Assembly (NCBI RefSeq): GCF_002160985.1
Contig: NZ_NFLQ01000003.1
Location: 124,001 to 188,000 of the forward strand
Origin: Lachnoclostridium sp. An118
GTDB taxonomy: Bacteria > Bacillota > Clostridia > Lachnospirales > Lachnospiraceae
DNA: 64,000 nt
Reading direction: 5' to 3'
This document shows, piece by piece, positions 45,477 to 56,000 of the stretch. Below the pieces are notes generated by a model. That model was not told the origin of the DNA, ran no database searches, and saw nothing but the letters and a program-made list of their open reading frames with translations. Every line of letters starts with the position of its first letter. The first letter of the stretch is position 1. A program made the position numbers and the translations under genes.

Positions 45477-46784
45477 ATGTGGGCTTATAACAGTATTTTC
45501 TATCAGATCTATCCGATCGGATTTTGCGGCGCTCCGGTGCACAATGACGGGGAATGTGTGCCCCGTATCCGGAAGCTTATGGACTGGAGCGGATATCTGG
45601 AGGACCTGGGCGTGGACTCCATCCTCTTAAATCCTGTCTTCGAGTCTGACAACCACGGCTACGACACAAGAGATTTCCGGAAGCTTGACTGCCGTCTCGG
45701 GACAAACGAGGATTTCGCCGATGTCTGCAGGAATCTCCACGAGCACAATGTGAAGATTGTCCTGGACGGCGTATTTAACCATGTGGGACGAGGCTTCTGG
45801 GCCTTTCAGGATGTGCAGGAGAAAAAGTGGGACTCCCCCTACAAGGACTGGTTTATCATCAATTTTGACGGAAACAGCGGCTACAACGACGGCTTCTGGT
45901 ACGAGGGCTGGGAGGGGCATTTTGAGCTGGTCAAGCTGAACCTGAAAAACCCGGCTGTTGTGGACTATCTCCTGGAGTGTGTGAAATTCTGGGTGGATAC
46001 CTTTGACATTGACGGGCTGCGGCTGGACGTGGCCTACAGCCTGGAGCCGGATTTTATGCGGCGTCTGCGGTCCTTCACGGGCGGACTGAAGGAGGATTTC
46101 GCCCTCATAGGCGAGGTGCTCTTCGGGGACTACAACCGGATCGTGAACGACGAGATGCTCCACAGCTGCACCAACTATGAGTGCTACAAGGGCATTTACT
46201 CCAGCTTCAACTCCATGAACATGTTTGAGATCGCCCACTCCCTGCAGCGGCAGTACGGCTCCGAGCAGTGGTGCCTGTACCGGGGCAAGCATCTCATGAC
46301 CTTTGTGGACAACCATGATGTGACCCGGATCGCCAGCATCCTCACGAACAAAGATCATCTCCCCCTGACCTACGGGCTTCTCATGGGCATGCCCGGCATC
46401 CCCTGCATCTACTACGGAAGCGAGTGGGGGGAGCCGGGAGAGAAATCCCCCCACAACGATTATGCCCTGCGGCCCTGCTTCGAGGAGCCAAAGCCAAACG
46501 AGCTGACGGAGCTGATAAAGAAGCTCATCCGCCTCCGCCAGAAGAGCGATGCCCTGTGTAACGGCTCCTACCGCAACGTGGTCCTCACCAACCACCAGCT
46601 CGTCTTTGAGCGGGCCACAGAAAAGGAGCGCGTCATGGTGGCCATTAATGCGTCTGACAGTCCCTTCACCGCCTCCTGCGGCGAACTGAACGGCACCGTC
46701 ACAGAGCTGCTGTCCAACACAGAAATGAGCCTTGCGAGGAAGCTCGAAATGCCGGCGTACAGCATACAATATCTTGTGTTTTAA
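45477..46784 (+). CDS. GH13 alpha-amylase family glycoside hydrolase
   Basis: The 435-residue cytoplasmic enzyme has the four GH13 regions: DGVFNHV (97-103), GLRLDVA with nucleophile Asp 184, IGEVLFG with acid/base Glu 213, and FVDNHD with Asp 281. No signal peptide is present. It probably acts on imported malto-oligosaccharides or a related sugar such as a cyclomaltodextrin; the subfamily is uncertain. GTGAGG lies upstream of the start. It is followed by a sugar kinase on the same strand. Confidence 0.92.
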   Translation: MWAYNSIFYQIYPIGFCGAPVHNDGECVPRIRKLMDWSGYLEDLGVDSILLNPVFESDNHGYDTRDFRKLDCRLGTNEDFADVCRNLHEHNVKIVLDGVFNHVGRGFWAFQDVQEKKWDSPYKDWFIINFDGNSGYNDGFWYEGWEGHFELVKLNLKNPAVVDYLLECVKFWVDTFDIDGLRLDVAYSLEPDFMRRLRSFTGGLKEDFALIGEVLFGDYNRIVNDEMLHSCTNYECYKGIYSSFNSMNMFEIAHSLQRQYGSEQWCLYRGKHLMTFVDNHDVTRIASILTNKDHLPLTYGLLMGMPGIPCIYYGSEWGEPGEKSPHNDYALRPCFEEPKPNELTELIKKLIRLRQKSDALCNGSYRNVVLTNHQLVFERATEKERVMVAINASDSPFTASCGELNGTVTELLSNTEMSLARKLEMPAYSIQYLVF

Positions 46785-46828
46785 GCACTTTTACACAGGT
46801 CATTTTTTACTTAGGGACACCAGTTAAT

Positions 46829-46875
46829 GCAGGTCCGGACGTAATACTTTTAAAAAGTATTACGTCCGGACCTGC
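46829..46875. repeat. 47-bp perfect palindrome before the PfkB gene
   Basis: Two 23-base arms (beginning GCAGGTCCGGACGTAATACT) are exact reverse complements around a single A. The second arm ends one base before the AAGGAGG ribosome site of the kinase gene. It is far longer than a normal terminator stem and has no trailing T-run, so it may be a mobile palindrome, an operator, or a translation-controlling hairpin. Confidence 0.9.
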
Positions 46876-46887
46876 AAGGAGGTACAT

Positions 46888-47826
46888 ATGAACCAGCGAA
46901 AATTTATCATTATCGGCGCAGCCATCATGGATATCCTGGCCCGGCCGGTGGATGCCTCGGTCTTTACAAGCGGCTCTCTCCCGGCCGGGGCCATCGCCAT
47001 GCACACCGGCGGGGACGCCATGAACGAGGCCAGGGTGCTGGCGGACCTGGGTGCGGACGTGCGCCTTGTGAGCAAGGTGGGAATGGACCCGGCGGGAAAT
47101 CTGGTGCTCTCAGCCTGCAGGGACCTTCACATCGACACCCGCTATATCCGCAGGGATCCGGAAATCCCCACAGGCGTCAACATTGTCCTGGTAGACCACC
47201 AGGGGGAGCGCAGCTTCATCACCTGCCCGGACAGCACGCTGCGGAAATTCTACCCGGAAGATGTGCCGGAAGACGCACTGGAGGGCGGTGACATCCTCTG
47301 CTTTGCCAGCATCTTCGTCTCCCCCCACTTCGGAAACCGGGAGCTGGCCGGCCTTTTCTCCCGGGTCAGGGCCGCGGGGCTCACGGTCTGCGCGGACATG
47401 ACAAAGAGAAAGAAGGGGGAGACCATCCGGGATATGAGGGAAAGCCTCTCCTTCCTTGACTATGTATTTCCCAACTACGAGGAGGCGGCACTCCTGACCG
47501 GGGAGAAGGACCCGGAACGGATCGGGGACGCCTTTCTCTCCTGCGGCGTGAAGCACGTGGTCATCAAGTCCGGGGCAAAGGGCTGCTACGTGTGCACGGA
47601 GGGAAAACGCTTCTGGTCCCCCGCCTGCGGCCATGCCTGGTGCCTTGACACCACCGGTGCCGGGGATACCTTTACCGGATGTTTTCTTTATGCCCTGGGA
47701 CAGGGCTTTTCCCTCCCAGACTGCGCCCGCTTTGCCAACGCAGGCGCCTCCCTCTGCATCGAGAAGACAGGCGCCGCCGGAGCCGGAAAGGATTTACAGA
47801 AGATCATAAAAAGAGCAGGCCTCTGA
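46888..47826 (+). CDS. PfkB family carbohydrate kinase
   Basis: The 312-residue kinase starts RKFIIIGAAIMDILARPVD, has the N-terminal GGDAMNEARVLADLGADV motif and the C-terminal catalytic DTTGAGDTFTGCFLY (Asp about residue 257). It phosphorylates a sugar or nucleoside; adenosine, ribose, fructose or KDG kinases share this pattern and cannot be separated here. ATG 46888 follows AAGGAGG. The GH13 gene is upstream. Confidence 0.92.
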   Translation: MNQRKFIIIGAAIMDILARPVDASVFTSGSLPAGAIAMHTGGDAMNEARVLADLGADVRLVSKVGMDPAGNLVLSACRDLHIDTRYIRRDPEIPTGVNIVLVDHQGERSFITCPDSTLRKFYPEDVPEDALEGGDILCFASIFVSPHFGNRELAGLFSRVRAAGLTVCADMTKRKKGETIRDMRESLSFLDYVFPNYEEAALLTGEKDPERIGDAFLSCGVKHVVIKSGAKGCYVCTEGKRFWSPACGHAWCLDTTGAGDTFTGCFLYALGQGFSLPDCARFANAGASLCIEKTGAAGAGKDLQKIIKRAGL

Positions 47827-47861
47827 AACAGGTCTGCTCCTTCTTTTCCTATTATTTTTTC

Positions 47862-48386
47862 CTATGCTCTCACCAGCACCTTCTCGATCTCTCCGATGTA
47901 CATGGTGTGGTAATCATTCTGAGGATACCATTTTGTATCGCACTCCGTGTCCACGAAGCACTCCGGATACATCTCCTGGGCGTACAGCTTGCGGCACACG
48001 AAGATCATCTCCGCCTCCTCCACTGCCGTGGTCTCCTCCAGCGTCTTCTCGTGTACATAGTATGGGTGAAGTCCCGCCTTCTCCCACTTGTCCTCCACAT
48101 CCCTGCCGGACACGGAGCCGCAGATGTTCAGCGCCTCCCTCTTGTCCCCGGGAAGGAATGAAATGGTAAACCGGTCGATGCCGTCCACAAACTCTTTCGT
48201 GTATCTCTGAGGCCTGATATAGGCCGTCACAACGGGCTTGCCCCACATAATGCCCACGCCGCCCCAGCTTGCTGTCATGGTATTTGATCTCATCCGGTCC
48301 CCCGCTGTCACAAGCATCCACTGCTTGCTGATCTTATCAAATGGATTGAACTGCAGCTCGTGGATATCCAACTCTTTAAATGCCAT
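47862..48386 (-). CDS. Flavin reductase-like FMN-binding protein
   Basis: The 174-residue protein has the split-barrel flavin reductase pattern: FDKISKQWMLVTAGDRMRSN, MTASWGGVGIMWGKPVVTAYIRP, RFTISFLP. It should bind FMN and reduce flavin or transfer electrons. A physiological partner is not visible. AGGAGGAAGA precedes ATG 48386; it is convergent with the kinase gene. Confidence 0.9.
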   Translation of the reverse strand: MAFKELDIHELQFNPFDKISKQWMLVTAGDRMRSNTMTASWGGVGIMWGKPVVTAYIRPQRYTKEFVDGIDRFTISFLPGDKREALNICGSVSGRDVEDKWEKAGLHPYYVHEKTLEETTAVEEAEMIFVCRKLYAQEMYPECFVDTECDTKWYPQNDYHTMYIGEIEKVLVRA

Positions 48387-48557
48387 CTTCTCTTCCTCCT
48401 ATCCGTATGCCCTGACTTATCGGCACACTCTGATCTCTATTATACACCCAAAGCACCTTGCATGGACATCTTCTGAAATTTTTATACAGCCGGCCAACAT
48501 CCTGCTTTTTCTCCCGAACAGCTCCTGAGGTCGTCTATTCCTTGTCCTCTCTTCTTT

Positions 48558-49778
48558 TTACTCCATCACGATCTTCCGGAAATTCTTCTTTCCCTTCTTC
48601 AGCACAACGCCTGCCTTAAAGGCATCCTCGGTAAACACCTCGTGGATGTTCGTGATCTTCTCGCCGTCCACAGAGACACCGCCCTGCTGCACGGCGCGTC
48701 TCGCCTCGGACTTGGAGGGAACAAGCTCCGCCTTCACAAGCATGGTCAGGATATCCATACAGCCGTCCTCCAGGTCCTCCTCTGTGAGTGTTGTGGTAGG
48801 CATGTTGGCTGCGTCTCCCTGGCTGAAGAGAGCTCTGGCAGACTCCTGGGCCTTCTTCGCCTCATCCTCGCCGTGTACCAGCTTGGTCAGCTCGTATGCC
48901 AGGATCTCCTTGGCCGTGTTGAGCTGCGCGCCCTCCCAGGAATCCATCTTGTCAATCTCCTCCAGGGGAAGGAAGGTGAGCATGCGGATACACTTGAGGA
49001 CGTCCGCGTCAGCCACGTTTCTCCAGTACTGGTAGAACTCAAAGGGTGAGGTCTTGTCCGGGTCAAGCCACACAGCGCCGCTCTGGGTCTTGCCCATCTT
49101 CTTGCCCTCGGAGTTGAGGAGCAGAGTGATGGTCATGGCGCAGGCGTTCTTGCCCAGCTTGCGGCGGATCAGCTCTGTGCCGCCCAGCATGTTGCTCCAC
49201 TGGTCATCCCCGCCGAACTGCATGTTACAGCCGTACTTCTGGTACAGCACGTAGAAGTCGTAGCTCTGCATGATCATGTAGTTGAATTCCAGGAAGCTCA
49301 GTCCCTTCTCCATCCTCTGCTTGTAGCACTCTGCTGTCAGCATGCGGTTGACGCTGAAGTGGGGGCCGACTTCCCGGAGCAGATCAATGTAATTGAGGTC
49401 CAGCAGCCAGTCCGCATTGTTCACCATCAGGGCCTTGCCCTCGGAAAAATCGATGAAGCGGCTCATCTGCTTTTTGAAGCAGTCGCAGTTATGCTGGATC
49501 TGCTCCGGCGTCATCATAGAGCGCATGTCCGTCCTGCCGGAGGGGTCTCCGATGTACCCGGTCCCTCCGCCAATGAGGGCGATGGGGCGGTTACCCGCCT
49601 CCTGAAGTCTCTTCATGAGACAGAGGGCCATAAAATGTCCCACATGAAGGCTGTCCGCCGTGGGATCAAACCCGATGTAAAAGGTTGCCTTTCCATTGTT
49701 GATGAGCTCTCTTATCTCCTCCTCATCTGTCACCTGGGCGATCAGCCCTCTTGCCTGCAGTTCTTCGTAAATTCCCAT
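48558..49778 (-). CDS. tyrS: Tyrosyl-tRNA synthetase
   Basis: The 406-residue enzyme has the HIGH-type motif HVGHF (about residue 46), [12 protein letters not shown] for tyrosine and tRNA handling, and KMGKT (KMSKS type, about residue 235). The C-terminal S4 RNA-binding domain reads [20 protein letters not shown]. It charges tRNA-Tyr. The gene is controlled by a T-box leader directly upstream. ATG 49778 follows AGGAGAAG. Confidence 0.98.
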   Translation of the reverse strand: MGIYEELQARGLIAQVTDEEEIRELINNGKATFYIGFDPTADSLHVGHFMALCLMKRLQEAGNRPIALIGGGTGYIGDPSGRTDMRSMMTPEQIQHNCDCFKKQMSRFIDFSEGKALMVNNADWLLDLNYIDLLREVGPHFSVNRMLTAECYKQRMEKGLSFLEFNYMIMQSYDFYVLYQKYGCNMQFGGDDQWSNMLGGTELIRRKLGKNACAMTITLLLNSEGKKMGKTQSGAVWLDPDKTSPFEFYQYWRNVADADVLKCIRMLTFLPLEEIDKMDSWEGAQLNTAKEILAYELTKLVHGEDEAKKAQESARALFSQGDAANMPTTTLTEEDLEDGCMDILTMLVKAELVPSKSEARRAVQQGGVSVDGEKITNIHEVFTEDAFKAGVVLKKGKKNFRKIVME

Positions 49779-49862
49779 TTTTCTTCTCCTATCCTTTTAT
49801 TTGTATCTGCTTTCTGTACCACAGCTTCTCACTCTGTGGAGCGGACAAATACCCCGGAATAC

Positions 49863-50200
49863 AAAAAAGCCCTTACTGCTTTCACAGTAAGGGCGAACAA
49901 ACTAATCTCTCCGCGGTACCACCTTGCTTTACCGGCGCCTTGCGGCGCAGGCCTCATCCGGCTGCTCCCCTGCGAAATCCCATACATGGCCTTTCGGATC
50001 ACAGCCTGGCACTTTAACGCGCGCCAACCCGTCACAGCCTATCTCCGCCTTGCGGCCTTCGGTGTGCAGCTCCAAGATGTATTCGCATGCGGTTCCTTCG
50101 CGCGCCTCTCATCAACCGGCTGCTTTCTGTGGGGGTGTCCCGGATGCTACTTCTTCTTTTCCAAGCCTTTTTGCATATTGCTCTGTCTGACTGCAATCCT
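49863..50200 (-). promoter_or_regulatory. T-box riboswitch (tyrosine) for tyrS
   Basis: The minus-strand leader carries the T-box AAGGTGGTACCGCGG (49925-49911), followed by a terminator GCCCTTACTG / CAGTAAGGGC (49869-49894) with TTTTTT. Uncharged tRNA-Tyr would pair with the T-box and prevent termination. The upstream limit (stem I, specifier) was not mapped base by base, so the left-hand coordinate is secure and the right-hand one approximate. Confidence 0.92.
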
Positions 50201-50308
50201 ATCCTATCCGGCATCATTTGTCAAGCCCTTCCGGGCAGATTGCTTTTTCCCATGTTCCATTGTATAATTTTTAAATCATCACCTATGAGCGAAAGGACAG
50301 AGAATGCT

Positions 50309-51316
50309 ATGAACATTTATGACATTTCCAAAAAGGCAGGGGTCTCTATTGCCACCGTATCCCGGGTGCTGAACGACAGCGCCAAGGTGAGCGCAGCCAC
50401 ACGGCAGAGGGTTCTGGACGTAATAAAGGAGACAAACTATATGCCAAACGCCTTTGCCCGAAGCCTGGGCCTGAATTCCATGTACACGGTAGGCCTTCTC
50501 TGTTCCGATCCTTCTGATGTCTACCAGGCCCAGGCCGTCTGCTATCTGGAGCGGGAGCTGCGAAATCATTCTTACACCTCCATGCTGTGCTGTACAGGCG
50601 GCCGCCTTGAAGAAAAGCAGAATTATCTGCACCTCCTCCTGTCCCGGAGCGTAGACGCCCTTGTCTTCATCGGCTCCCATTTTATAGAGCAGTCCGATGC
50701 CCAAAACAGCTACATACGGGAAGCTGCGAAGAAGGTACCTGTCTTTATACTGAACGGATCGCTAGAGGCTCCCAATGTATATTCCGTTCTTTGCGATGAC
50801 CGCAAAGCCTCCTTCTCCATAACAGAGCTTGTCCTCAGCCGAGGAGCCCGGTCCCCGGTCTTCCTGTATCGGGCCCTCAGCTACAGCGGCAGAAGAAAGC
50901 TCTGTGGATTTCAGGATGCCTGCCAAGAGCATGGGATCTTCGTAGACGAGCGGCATCTCATCCCTGCTCCGGGAGACATCCCCGGAACTTGTCTCGCACT
51001 GGAAAACCTGCGGGATACCGGGATCATCTTCGATGCAGTTGTCGCGGCAGACGATGAGCTGGCCGTGGGCGCTGTCAAGTACGCACAGAAGAAAAACCTG
51101 TCCATACCGGAGCAGCTTCAGATCACGGGCTACAACCATTCCGTGCTCTCCCTCTGCAGCACACCGGAGCTCACCACCGTGGACAACCGGATCGAGTACA
51201 TGTGTACAGCCGCCGTTTCTCTACTGATGCAGGTGTTTGAAGGAAAGGAGCTCCCATCCATGACCATGTACTCCGGCTTCATTGTGGAGGGCGGGACCAG
51301 CCGTCCCGGGAAATGA
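50309..51316 (+). CDS. LacI-family transcriptional regulator
   Basis: The 335-residue regulator begins MNIYDISKKAGVSIATVSRVLND, the LacI DNA-binding HTH and hinge, followed by a periplasmic-binding-like sugar domain. ATG 50309 is preceded by AAAGGA; the frame is open upstream to 50087, but that region belongs to the T-box leader on the other strand. It converges on uxaC, and the palindrome before uxaC is the natural target. It probably represses hexuronate use. Confidence 0.92.
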   Translation: MNIYDISKKAGVSIATVSRVLNDSAKVSAATRQRVLDVIKETNYMPNAFARSLGLNSMYTVGLLCSDPSDVYQAQAVCYLERELRNHSYTSMLCCTGGRLEEKQNYLHLLLSRSVDALVFIGSHFIEQSDAQNSYIREAAKKVPVFILNGSLEAPNVYSVLCDDRKASFSITELVLSRGARSPVFLYRALSYSGRRKLCGFQDACQEHGIFVDERHLIPAPGDIPGTCLALENLRDTGIIFDAVVAADDELAVGAVKYAQKKNLSIPEQLQITGYNHSVLSLCSTPELTTVDNRIEYMCTAAVSLLMQVFEGKELPSMTMYSGFIVEGGTSRPGK

Positions 51317-51321
51317 TCCCT

Positions 51322-52737
51322 CTATCTTTCTTCTAGGTCAAATCCAAAATACCGCACGGCATTGTTATAGGAAATCCCTTTGATCAGCCTCTCCAGCCTC
51401 TTCTCATCACAGGGGTATTCCCCGTTTTCCACCCATCCGCCGATGAGTTCACACAGGATCCGCCGGAAATATTCATGGCGGGGGTAGGACAGAAAGCTCC
51501 GGGAGTCTGTCAGCATACCGATAAAATTGCCCAGCAGGCCCAGATTTGCCAGAGATGTCATCTGTTTCACCATTCCCTGTTTGTGGTCATTAAACCACCA
51601 GGCTGCACCCTGCTGCAGCTTTCCCACTGCGCTCCCATCCTGAAAGCATCCTATAAGAGAGCCAATCAGCTCATCGTCTCCCGGATCCAGGCTATAGATG
51701 ATCGTTCTGGGCAGCCTTCCCTCCTCCTGAAGTCCGTTCAGGAAATCCGCCATCTGCCCGGCAGGGCTATAGTTGGAAATACAGTCATAACCAGTATCCG
51801 GTCCCAGTCTGTTAAACATCCTCCTGTTGTTATCACGTCTGCATCCGCAGTGAAGCTGCATAGCCCATCCCCGTTCCACATATTCCCCGGCCACAAAGCT
51901 CATAAAGGCTGTCTTGAATTTCATCTCCTCCTCCTTTGACACAGTACCTTCCGCCAGCCGGGATGAAAAAATTTTCTCCAGGTTTTCCTCCGTCTCCGGA
52001 ACATACATAATGTATTCCAGTGCGTGGTCACTCACCCGGCACCCCATACTGTCAAAGAAATCCATCCGGCGGCACAGCGCCTCCTTCAGATCTCTGAAGC
52101 TCTCTATCTTCATGTCCGCCGCTTCTTCCAGCCTTTTCAGATAATCTACATAGTCCGGCTTTTCTATATTCATAGCTTTGTCCGGCCTCCAGGCAGGCAG
52201 TACCTGCACCGTGAACTCCGGATCTTCTTTCAGGATCCTGTGCCACCGCAGATCGTCAGCCGGATCATCTGTCGTGCACAGCAGAGTGACCCCGCTGTGC
52301 CGGATCAGATTTCTGGCGCTCATAGATGGCTCCTGAAGCTTCCGGCTGCAGATCTTCCAGACCTCAGGAGCCGTATCTGTATCCAGCACACCGTAATACC
52401 CAAAATACCGCTGCAGCTCCAGATGGCTCCAGTGGAACAGGGGATTTCCCACTGCCTTTTCCAGTGTTTCTGCCCACTTCAGAAACTTTTCATAGTCCGG
52501 GGCATCTCCTGTTATATAGTACTCATCTATGCCGTTTGATCGCATCTGCCTCCATTTGTAGTGATCTCCTCCCAGCCAGACCTGTGTCATATTTTCAAAC
52601 CTCCGGTCCTTTGCGATCTCCTCCGGGCTGATATGACAGTGATAATCCAGTATCGGCATTTTTTCAGCAATATCGTGAAATAAATGCTGCGCCGTTGGGG
52701 TCGTCAACAAAAAATCCCTGTCCATAAATGGTTTCAT
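51322..52737 (-). CDS. uxaC: Uronate isomerase (glucuronate/galacturonate isomerase)
   Basis: The 471-residue enzyme has the family start MKPFMDRDFLLTTPTAQHLF and the metal-binding HCH of LDYHCHISPEEIA, plus WAMQLHCGCRRDNNRRMF and the C-terminal YPRHEYFRRILCELIGGW. It converts D-glucuronate to fructuronate or galacturonate to tagaturonate, the first step of hexuronate breakdown. Other pathway genes are not in the window; ICE-B is inserted upstream of its promoter. Confidence 0.97.
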   Translation of the reverse strand: MKPFMDRDFLLTTPTAQHLFHDIAEKMPILDYHCHISPEEIAKDRRFENMTQVWLGGDHYKWRQMRSNGIDEYYITGDAPDYEKFLKWAETLEKAVGNPLFHWSHLELQRYFGYYGVLDTDTAPEVWKICSRKLQEPSMSARNLIRHSGVTLLCTTDDPADDLRWHRILKEDPEFTVQVLPAWRPDKAMNIEKPDYVDYLKRLEEAADMKIESFRDLKEALCRRMDFFDSMGCRVSDHALEYIMYVPETEENLEKIFSSRLAEGTVSKEEEMKFKTAFMSFVAGEYVERGWAMQLHCGCRRDNNRRMFNRLGPDTGYDCISNYSPAGQMADFLNGLQEEGRLPRTIIYSLDPGDDELIGSLIGCFQDGSAVGKLQQGAAWWFNDHKQGMVKQMTSLANLGLLGNFIGMLTDSRSFLSYPRHEYFRRILCELIGGWVENGEYPCDEKRLERLIKGISYNNAVRYFGFDLEER

Positions 52738-52768
52738 ATTCCTTCCTCCCTATACCTTTTGTCTTTTT

Positions 52769-52814
52769 TGTAAGCGCTTACACCTATTATAATTTTTTTG
52801 ACGATAAAAAACAA
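52769..52814 (-). promoter_or_regulatory. uxaC promoter with perfect LacI/CcpA-type operator
   Basis: TTGTTT (52814-52809), 17 bases, TATAAT (52791-52786) form the promoter on the minus strand. Three bases after the -10 lies TGTAAGCGCTTACA (52782-52769), a perfect 14-base palindrome that fits the cre/LacI consensus. A protein there would block transcription start. Either the neighbouring LacI regulator or CcpA could bind. Confidence 0.88.
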
Positions 52815-53001
52815 CTAAAAATCTGATTGTCCGCTAAAACACTGTATCTATCAGCATTTTCAAGGGTTTAAATACTTCAAATTACTACGATTTTACTACC
52901 ATTGAATGAGCCTTGATACGTTAGAAATCCCAGATTTGCAAAGATATGGTACAGCACATCAGTATTGATAAACTAAAAATTGAATATCGCAAGTAGATTA
53001 T

Positions 53002-53061
53002 GGAACGCCGATATTGACGTTCCTTTTCTATTTTCAGCCGTTCAGAAATGGACGGCTTTTT
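53002..53061 (+). terminator. Two hairpins before the adhesin gene
   Basis: GGAACG/CGTTCC (53002-53023) and AGCCGTTC/GGACGGCT followed by TTTTCTAT (53036-53061). The second resembles the other module-border hairpins of ICE-B. Confidence 0.65.
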
Positions 53062-53094
53062 CTATATCCAAACGAAAGGAGAATTTTAAAAGCT

Positions 53095-56000
53095 ATGAAA
53101 AAGATATTGAAGCGATTAGCCACAGGCTTCCTTGCCTTTGCGACTATCGTTACCGCTTTGCCGACAACGGCAGTCCACGCTTCTGAAACGCAATACTGGA
53201 CAGAAAGAGCGGAGCGAGCAGGCTATATCGAAAAGGTTATGAATGACGGTTCTATCGGTTCGACCTTTAATGAGGGCATTATGAAAGTTGAGGGTGAAAC
53301 TGCCTACTGCGTGGACATCAACACCAACTTCAAGAACGGCTACAAGACCAGAGCCGACGCAAGCACACGCATGAGTGCCGACCAGATTTCCGACGTTGCC
53401 CTCTCTCTGGAATATGTCAAGCAGTACGCACAGAGCCACAGCGAGCTGAACTATAAACAGGTTTATCTTCTTGAACAGTGCGTCGTATGGCAGAGATTGA
53501 GCGTTCATCTTGGCTGGCAATGCGATAACGTCAGAGCTTCCTATGATGAAATCTCAAAAGCCGTACAGGACGAGGTTTACGCTGGGGCGAAAGCCTTTGC
53601 CAGCGAGAACAAGGGGCGCTATGAATGTGGCGGTTATATCTACTCTGGCGAGGGACAGGACATTGGACAGTTCTGGGCGAAACTTGCCGTAGGAAATGCC
53701 ACCCTTAAAAAGACTTCCAGTAATGCCAGCATTACCGACGGAAACGGGCTTTACTCTATCGCTGGTGCGACATATGGTGTCTATTCTGATAAGGACTGTA
53801 CGAAACAGCTTGCCACCCTTACGACTGATAACAGCGGAAATACTGATGTTGTGGAAGTAAAGGCTGGCACAGTCTACATCAAAGAGCTTTCTGCTCCTGC
53901 TGGCTATAAGGTGGACAGCACTGTCTATTCTTTAAATGTGGAAGCTGGCAAGACAGCGACACTCAATGTATCAGATACGCCAAAGGTCACAGACACCTTG
54001 ATTGAGCTTTTCAAGATTGACATGGAAACACAGAAAGACGCTCCACAGGGCGACGCTTCCCTAGATGGTGCGGAGTTCACATGGAAATTCTATGCGGGAC
54101 ACTATACCGCCGACAATCTTCCTAGCGAGCCGACAAAGACATGGGTGACAAAGACAATCGCTGAAAAGGATAGCGACGGCACTATCCATTACGTTTCCCG
54201 CCTTTCTGATGAATATAAGGTATCTGGGGACAGCTTCTATACACAGGACGGAAAGAACGTGCTTCCTTTAGGAACGCTGACCGTTGAGGAAACAAAAGCT
54301 CCTAATGGCTATCTTCTTGACGGTGCATATATGCAGGCAAACGGTAGCGAGGAACAGATTAAGGGAATGTACCTTACACAGATTACCGAGGACGGCGACA
54401 TTGCCGTACTGTCTGGAAGCAATCAGTACCATGTATCAGATAAGGTTATCCGTGGCGGTGTGAAAATCCAGAAACGAGATTTGGAAACCAGCGATACCAA
54501 AGGTCAAGGAAGTGCGACCTTGAAAGACGCTGAATTTGAAATCATTTCCTTAAATGACAATGTCGTACTTGTCGATGGGAAACTTTACAACAAGAATGAA
54601 GTGGTAAAGACAATCCTTACCGATATTGAGGGCGTGGCTTCTACTTCTGCTGACCTTTTACCTTATGGAAAATACCGTATCGAGGAAAGCAAAGCACCAG
54701 AGGGCTATTTGACGGACGGTGCAGAACCGATTGAATTTGAAATCACAGAGGACGGAAAAATCGTTGACCTTACAGGTACGGACACGTCAATCTACAATCA
54801 AGTGAAGCGTGGCGATTTAGAGGGTGTCAAGATTGGTGCTGGCACACACCAGCGTCTTGCGGGAGTTCCGTTTAGGATCACCAGCAAGACCACAGGTGAG
54901 AGCCATGTTATCGTAACTGATGATAACGGGCAGTTCTCCACTTCTTCTGACTGGGCTTCCCACAAGCACAACACCAACGCAGGAAAGACCAGCGAGGACG
55001 GTATCTGGTTTGGAACAAGTGAGCCAGACGACAGCAAGGGTGCATTGCTTTACGATACCTATATCATTGAGGAATTACGCTGTGAGGGCAACAAAGGCTT
55101 TGAGCTTATCCCACCGTTTGAAATCGTGGTGTCCAGAAACAACGTGACCGTTGACTTAGGGACACTCACTGATGAATACGAGAAAGAAATCTCTATCCAT
55201 ACCACAGCCACAGGCAAGGACGGCGAGAAGTCTATCGTCGCTGGCAAAGAGGTAACAATCGTTGACACGGTTACACTTGACGGGCTGGAAAAAGGCACAA
55301 AGTATCAGTTGAAAGGCTGGCAGATGTTGAAAGAGGAAAATGCCGAGCTTCTTATTGACGGACAGCGTGTAGAGAACAGCTATACCTTTACCGCTGATGA
55401 TGAAGAAATGAAAGTGGAAATTTCCTATACATTCAATGCGTCTGATTTAGGTGGAAAGAACCTTGTAACCTTTGAGGAACTTTACGACCTTTCCAACGAG
55501 GACGAGCCTGTAAAGGTGGCTGAACATAAGGACATTAGCGACGAGGGACAGACGGTGCTTATCACGGAGCGTATCATCTCTATCCATACCACAGCGACCA
55601 GCGAGGACGGAAAGAAAGAGATTGAAGCAGGAAAAGACGTGACAATCATTGATACCGTTACTCTTGACGGCTTGGAAATCGGCACTAAGTATCAGCTCAA
55701 AGGCTGGCAGATGATTAAGGACGAAAACGCTGAGCTTATTATCAATGGTGAACGTGTTGAAAATGACTATACCTTTACTGCTGACAGTGAAAGCATGGAA
55801 GTACAGATTGCTTTTACATTCGACGCTTCCGAGCTGGGCGGAAAAGAGCTTGTGACCTTTGAGGAATTATACGATTTGAGCAATCCAGACGAACCGACTA
55901 AGGTTACAGAGCATAAGGACATTGAGGACGACGGGCAGACTGTGACAATCACAGAAGTACCAGAAACACCAGAAGAACCTACACCAGAACAGCCGACCAC

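Noticed and set aside
50087-50308. Upstream extension of the LacI-type gene (74 extra codons)
   Set aside because: It overlaps the tyrS T-box leader on the other strand, lacks a ribosome site, and the LacI HTH always stands at the N-terminus.
55185-55970. Long DNA repeat within the adhesin gene considered as a mobile repeat
   Set aside because: It corresponds to two in-frame VaFE protein domains with codon-level divergence, an ordinary domain duplication.
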